Below are positions 4,781 through 6,084 of a DNA stretch of 6,084 bases, one piece after another; within the stretch, counting starts at the first letter, position 1; each line of letters starts with the position of its first letter. The notes beneath the pieces are model-generated. The model saw only the letters and a list, made by a program, of their open reading frames with translations, ran no database searches and was not told the origin of the DNA. This DNA is from Lachnospiraceae bacterium UBA2734 (lineage in GTDB: Bacteria > Bacillota > Clostridia > Lachnospirales > Lachnospiraceae), in NCBI GenBank assembly GCA_002353635.1, contig DEKA01000046.1, positions 13,394-19,477 of the forward strand. The letters run 5' to 3'. Position numbers and translations under genes: made by a program.

Positions 4781-6028
4781 ATGTCTATGGTAGAGGACCT
4801 CTGCCGCCGTGCGCACGCCGTGCGCCTCGCCGTGCAGGAGCTGAATACGGAAACGAAGAATGCGGCGCTGCGAAACGCCGCCGATGCGCTGGAGCAGCAC
4901 GCCGGCGAAATTCTTGAGGCGAACAATGCCGACCTCGTGCAGGCCAGAGAGAACGGCATGAAGGAGAGCATGGTCGACCGCCTCACGCTCACAAAGGAGC
5001 GTATCGCACAGATGGCAAAGGGCCTTCGCCAGGTGGCTGATCTCCCCGATCCTGTGGGAGAGGTGCTGGACGATTTCACCAGACCTTCCGGAATACGCAT
5101 CAGAAAGGTGCGCTTTCCGTTCGGCGTCATCGGCATTATCTATGAGTCGAGACCGAACGTGACGGCGGATGCTTTTGCGCTTACTTTTAAATCCGGCAAT
5201 GCAGTCGTGTTAAAGGGCGGGAGCGATGCCATCTGCTCCAACACAGCAATCACAAAGGTTCTGCGGGATTCGCTGACAGCATCCGGTGTGCCGGCTGACG
5301 CGGTGAATCTCATTGAGTCGACGGACCGCAAGGATACAGCAGAGTTCCTCACGATGCGCGACTATGTCGATGTGATGATTCCAAGGGGAAGCGCAGGCCT
5401 CATCCGCATGGTTGTGGAGAACTCCCGGATTCCCGTCATCGAGACGGGCAGCGGCAACTGCCACATCTACGTCGACAAAGACGCCGATCTGGACAAGGCC
5501 ATTCCGATCATCATTAACGCTAAGACCCAGCGCACCGGCGTCTGCAATGCCGCCGAGTCGCTGGTAGTCCACAGGGATATTATGGATCGCTTCATGCCTC
5601 GCTTTGCAGAAGCCATGAAGGAGCATCACGTGCGGCTTCACGCAGATGACGAGTCGAGGCCTTTCCTTCCCGGCGCGGCCCCCGCGACAGAGGAGGACTT
5701 CGCAAAGGAGTATCTGGATCTCGATCTTTCCGTCAAGACGGTCGGAAGCGTGCAGGAGGCGATCGACCACATCAACCGCTACCACACACAGCACTCCGAC
5801 TGCATTATCACGGAGAACAAAGAGGTCGCCGATCTGTTCCTTCGCCTCGTGGACTCCGCCTGCGTCTATGTGAACGCATCCACGCGCTTTACGGACGGGT
5901 TTGAATTCGGCTTCGGCGCGGAGATCGGCATCAGCACGCAGAAGCTCCACGCGAGAGGACCCATGGGCCTCAAGGAACTGACGAGCTACAAGTACCTGAT
6001 TACTGGAGACGGGCAGATCCGGCATTGA
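4781..6028 (+). CDS. proA: glutamate-5-semialdehyde dehydrogenase / gamma-glutamyl phosphate reductase (EC 1.2.1.41)
   Basis: ProA reduces the ProB product gamma-glutamyl phosphate with NADPH to glutamate-5-semialdehyde, the second step of proline synthesis. It is an aldehyde-dehydrogenase-fold cytoplasmic enzyme thought to channel its labile substrate from ProB. From the ATG at 4781 the protein is 415 residues, the usual family length. It carries YESRPNVTAD at 121-130, the cofactor-region KGGSDA at 145-150, VIETGSGNCHIYVD with ETGSGN at 221-226, and TGVCNAAE with the catalytic cysteine at 255. Near the end are GFGAEIGIST at 377-386 and HARGPMGLKELTSYKY. The AAGGAG site supports this start; an in-frame ATG 21 bases upstream is rejected. 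It is separated from the cyclo-ligase gene by 185 bases containing a strong inverted repeat, which could modulate its expression relative to proB. No key residue is missing. The stop is TGA. Confidence 0.97.
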   Translation: MSMVEDLCRRAHAVRLAVQELNTETKNAALRNAADALEQHAGEILEANNADLVQARENGMKESMVDRLTLTKERIAQMAKGLRQVADLPDPVGEVLDDFTRPSGIRIRKVRFPFGVIGIIYESRPNVTADAFALTFKSGNAVVLKGGSDAICSNTAITKVLRDSLTASGVPADAVNLIESTDRKDTAEFLTMRDYVDVMIPRGSAGLIRMVVENSRIPVIETGSGNCHIYVDKDADLDKAIPIIINAKTQRTGVCNAAESLVVHRDIMDRFMPRFAEAMKEHHVRLHADDESRPFLPGAAPATEEDFAKEYLDLDLSVKTVGSVQEAIDHINRYHTQHSDCIITENKEVADLFLRLVDSACVYVNASTRFTDGFEFGFGAEIGISTQKLHARGPMGLKELTSYKYLITGDGQIRH

Positions 6029-6062
6029 CAATAAGAGAACAGACACAGGGAGTTAGTTTGCA

Positions 6063-6084
6063 TGTGATCGCTGATGCGATCGCA
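6063..6084 (+). terminator. hairpin at the window edge after proA, possible terminator stem
   Basis: GATCGC (6066-6071) pairs with GCGATC (6076-6081) around TGAT, and the stem extends outward by one wobble and two Watson-Crick pairs to 6063/6084, about 9 pairs. It begins 34 bases after the proA stop. Any T-run would lie beyond the window. The only other feature nearby is a G-rich AGGGAG at 6047-6052, which could instead be a ribosome binding site for a following gene starting at a TTG (6058) or GTG (6064). Confidence 0.3.

Noticed and set aside
5210..6046. A 278-codon open frame on the minus strand opposite proA
   Set aside because: It is a shadow of a full-length, motif-complete proA, with no domain or ribosome binding site supporting it.
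6058..6084. Start of a following gene at TTG 6058 or GTG 6064
   Set aside because: AGGGAG at 6047-6052 is a plausible ribosome binding site, but only nine codons or fewer are visible, the ATG at 6062 is followed at once by TGA, and the region folds as a hairpin. There is not enough to call a gene.
1..6084. Insertion sequence, prophage, toxin-antitoxin or defence system
   Set aside because: No transposase, integrase, nuclease or toxin motifs are visible. All substantial frames are accounted for by metabolic or flavoprotein families.

Overview
This 6.1 kb window carries five protein genes, all on the + strand. In order they are the 3' part of a HI0933/YhiN-family FAD oxidoreductase, a complete COG2509-type FAD-dependent dehydrogenase, glutamate 5-kinase (proB), 5-formyltetrahydrofolate cyclo-ligase, and glutamate-5-semialdehyde dehydrogenase (proA). 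Base composition is moderately GC-rich by eye, and most codons end in G or C. The short kinase-only ProB without a PUA domain, the general look of the proteins and the pairing of the two flavoproteins suggest an anaerobic Clostridia-type Firmicute, plausibly Lachnospiraceae. That placement is inferred from protein character and was not checked by a search.

Layout: positions 3-785 hold the C-terminal 260 codons of the first flavoprotein, which contain an AT-rich, repeat-built insert at about 126-320. Positions 786-942 are a spacer with two weak hairpins. Positions 943-2838 hold the second flavoprotein, whose linker between its N-terminal domain and FAD domain is stretched by an internal duplication. 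Positions 2839-2895 are a short spacer with a hairpin and the proB ribosome binding site. proB spans 2896-3786. Positions 3787-3989 are a 203-base spacer with a perfect 11-bp dyad overlapping a candidate promoter. The cyclo-ligase spans 3990-4595. Positions 4596-4780 are a 185-base spacer with a perfect 13-bp inverted repeat. proA spans 4781-6028, and a further hairpin lies at the window edge.

Function: ProB phosphorylates L-glutamate and ProA reduces gamma-glutamyl phosphate to glutamate-5-semialdehyde, which cyclises to pyrroline-5-carboxylate. The last enzyme of proline synthesis (ProC) is not in the window. The cyclo-ligase between them recycles 5-formyltetrahydrofolate into the one-carbon pool. 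The two upstream flavoproteins belong to families whose cellular role is poorly defined. All genes point the same way, but three of the four gaps are 150-205 bases and contain dyads, so transcription may be divided into units rather than one tight operon.

I see no mobile element, CRISPR array, RNA gene or obviously new system. The least ordinary signals are the repeat-built insertions in two otherwise conserved flavoproteins, and the inverted repeats in the spacers flanking the cyclo-ligase gene.
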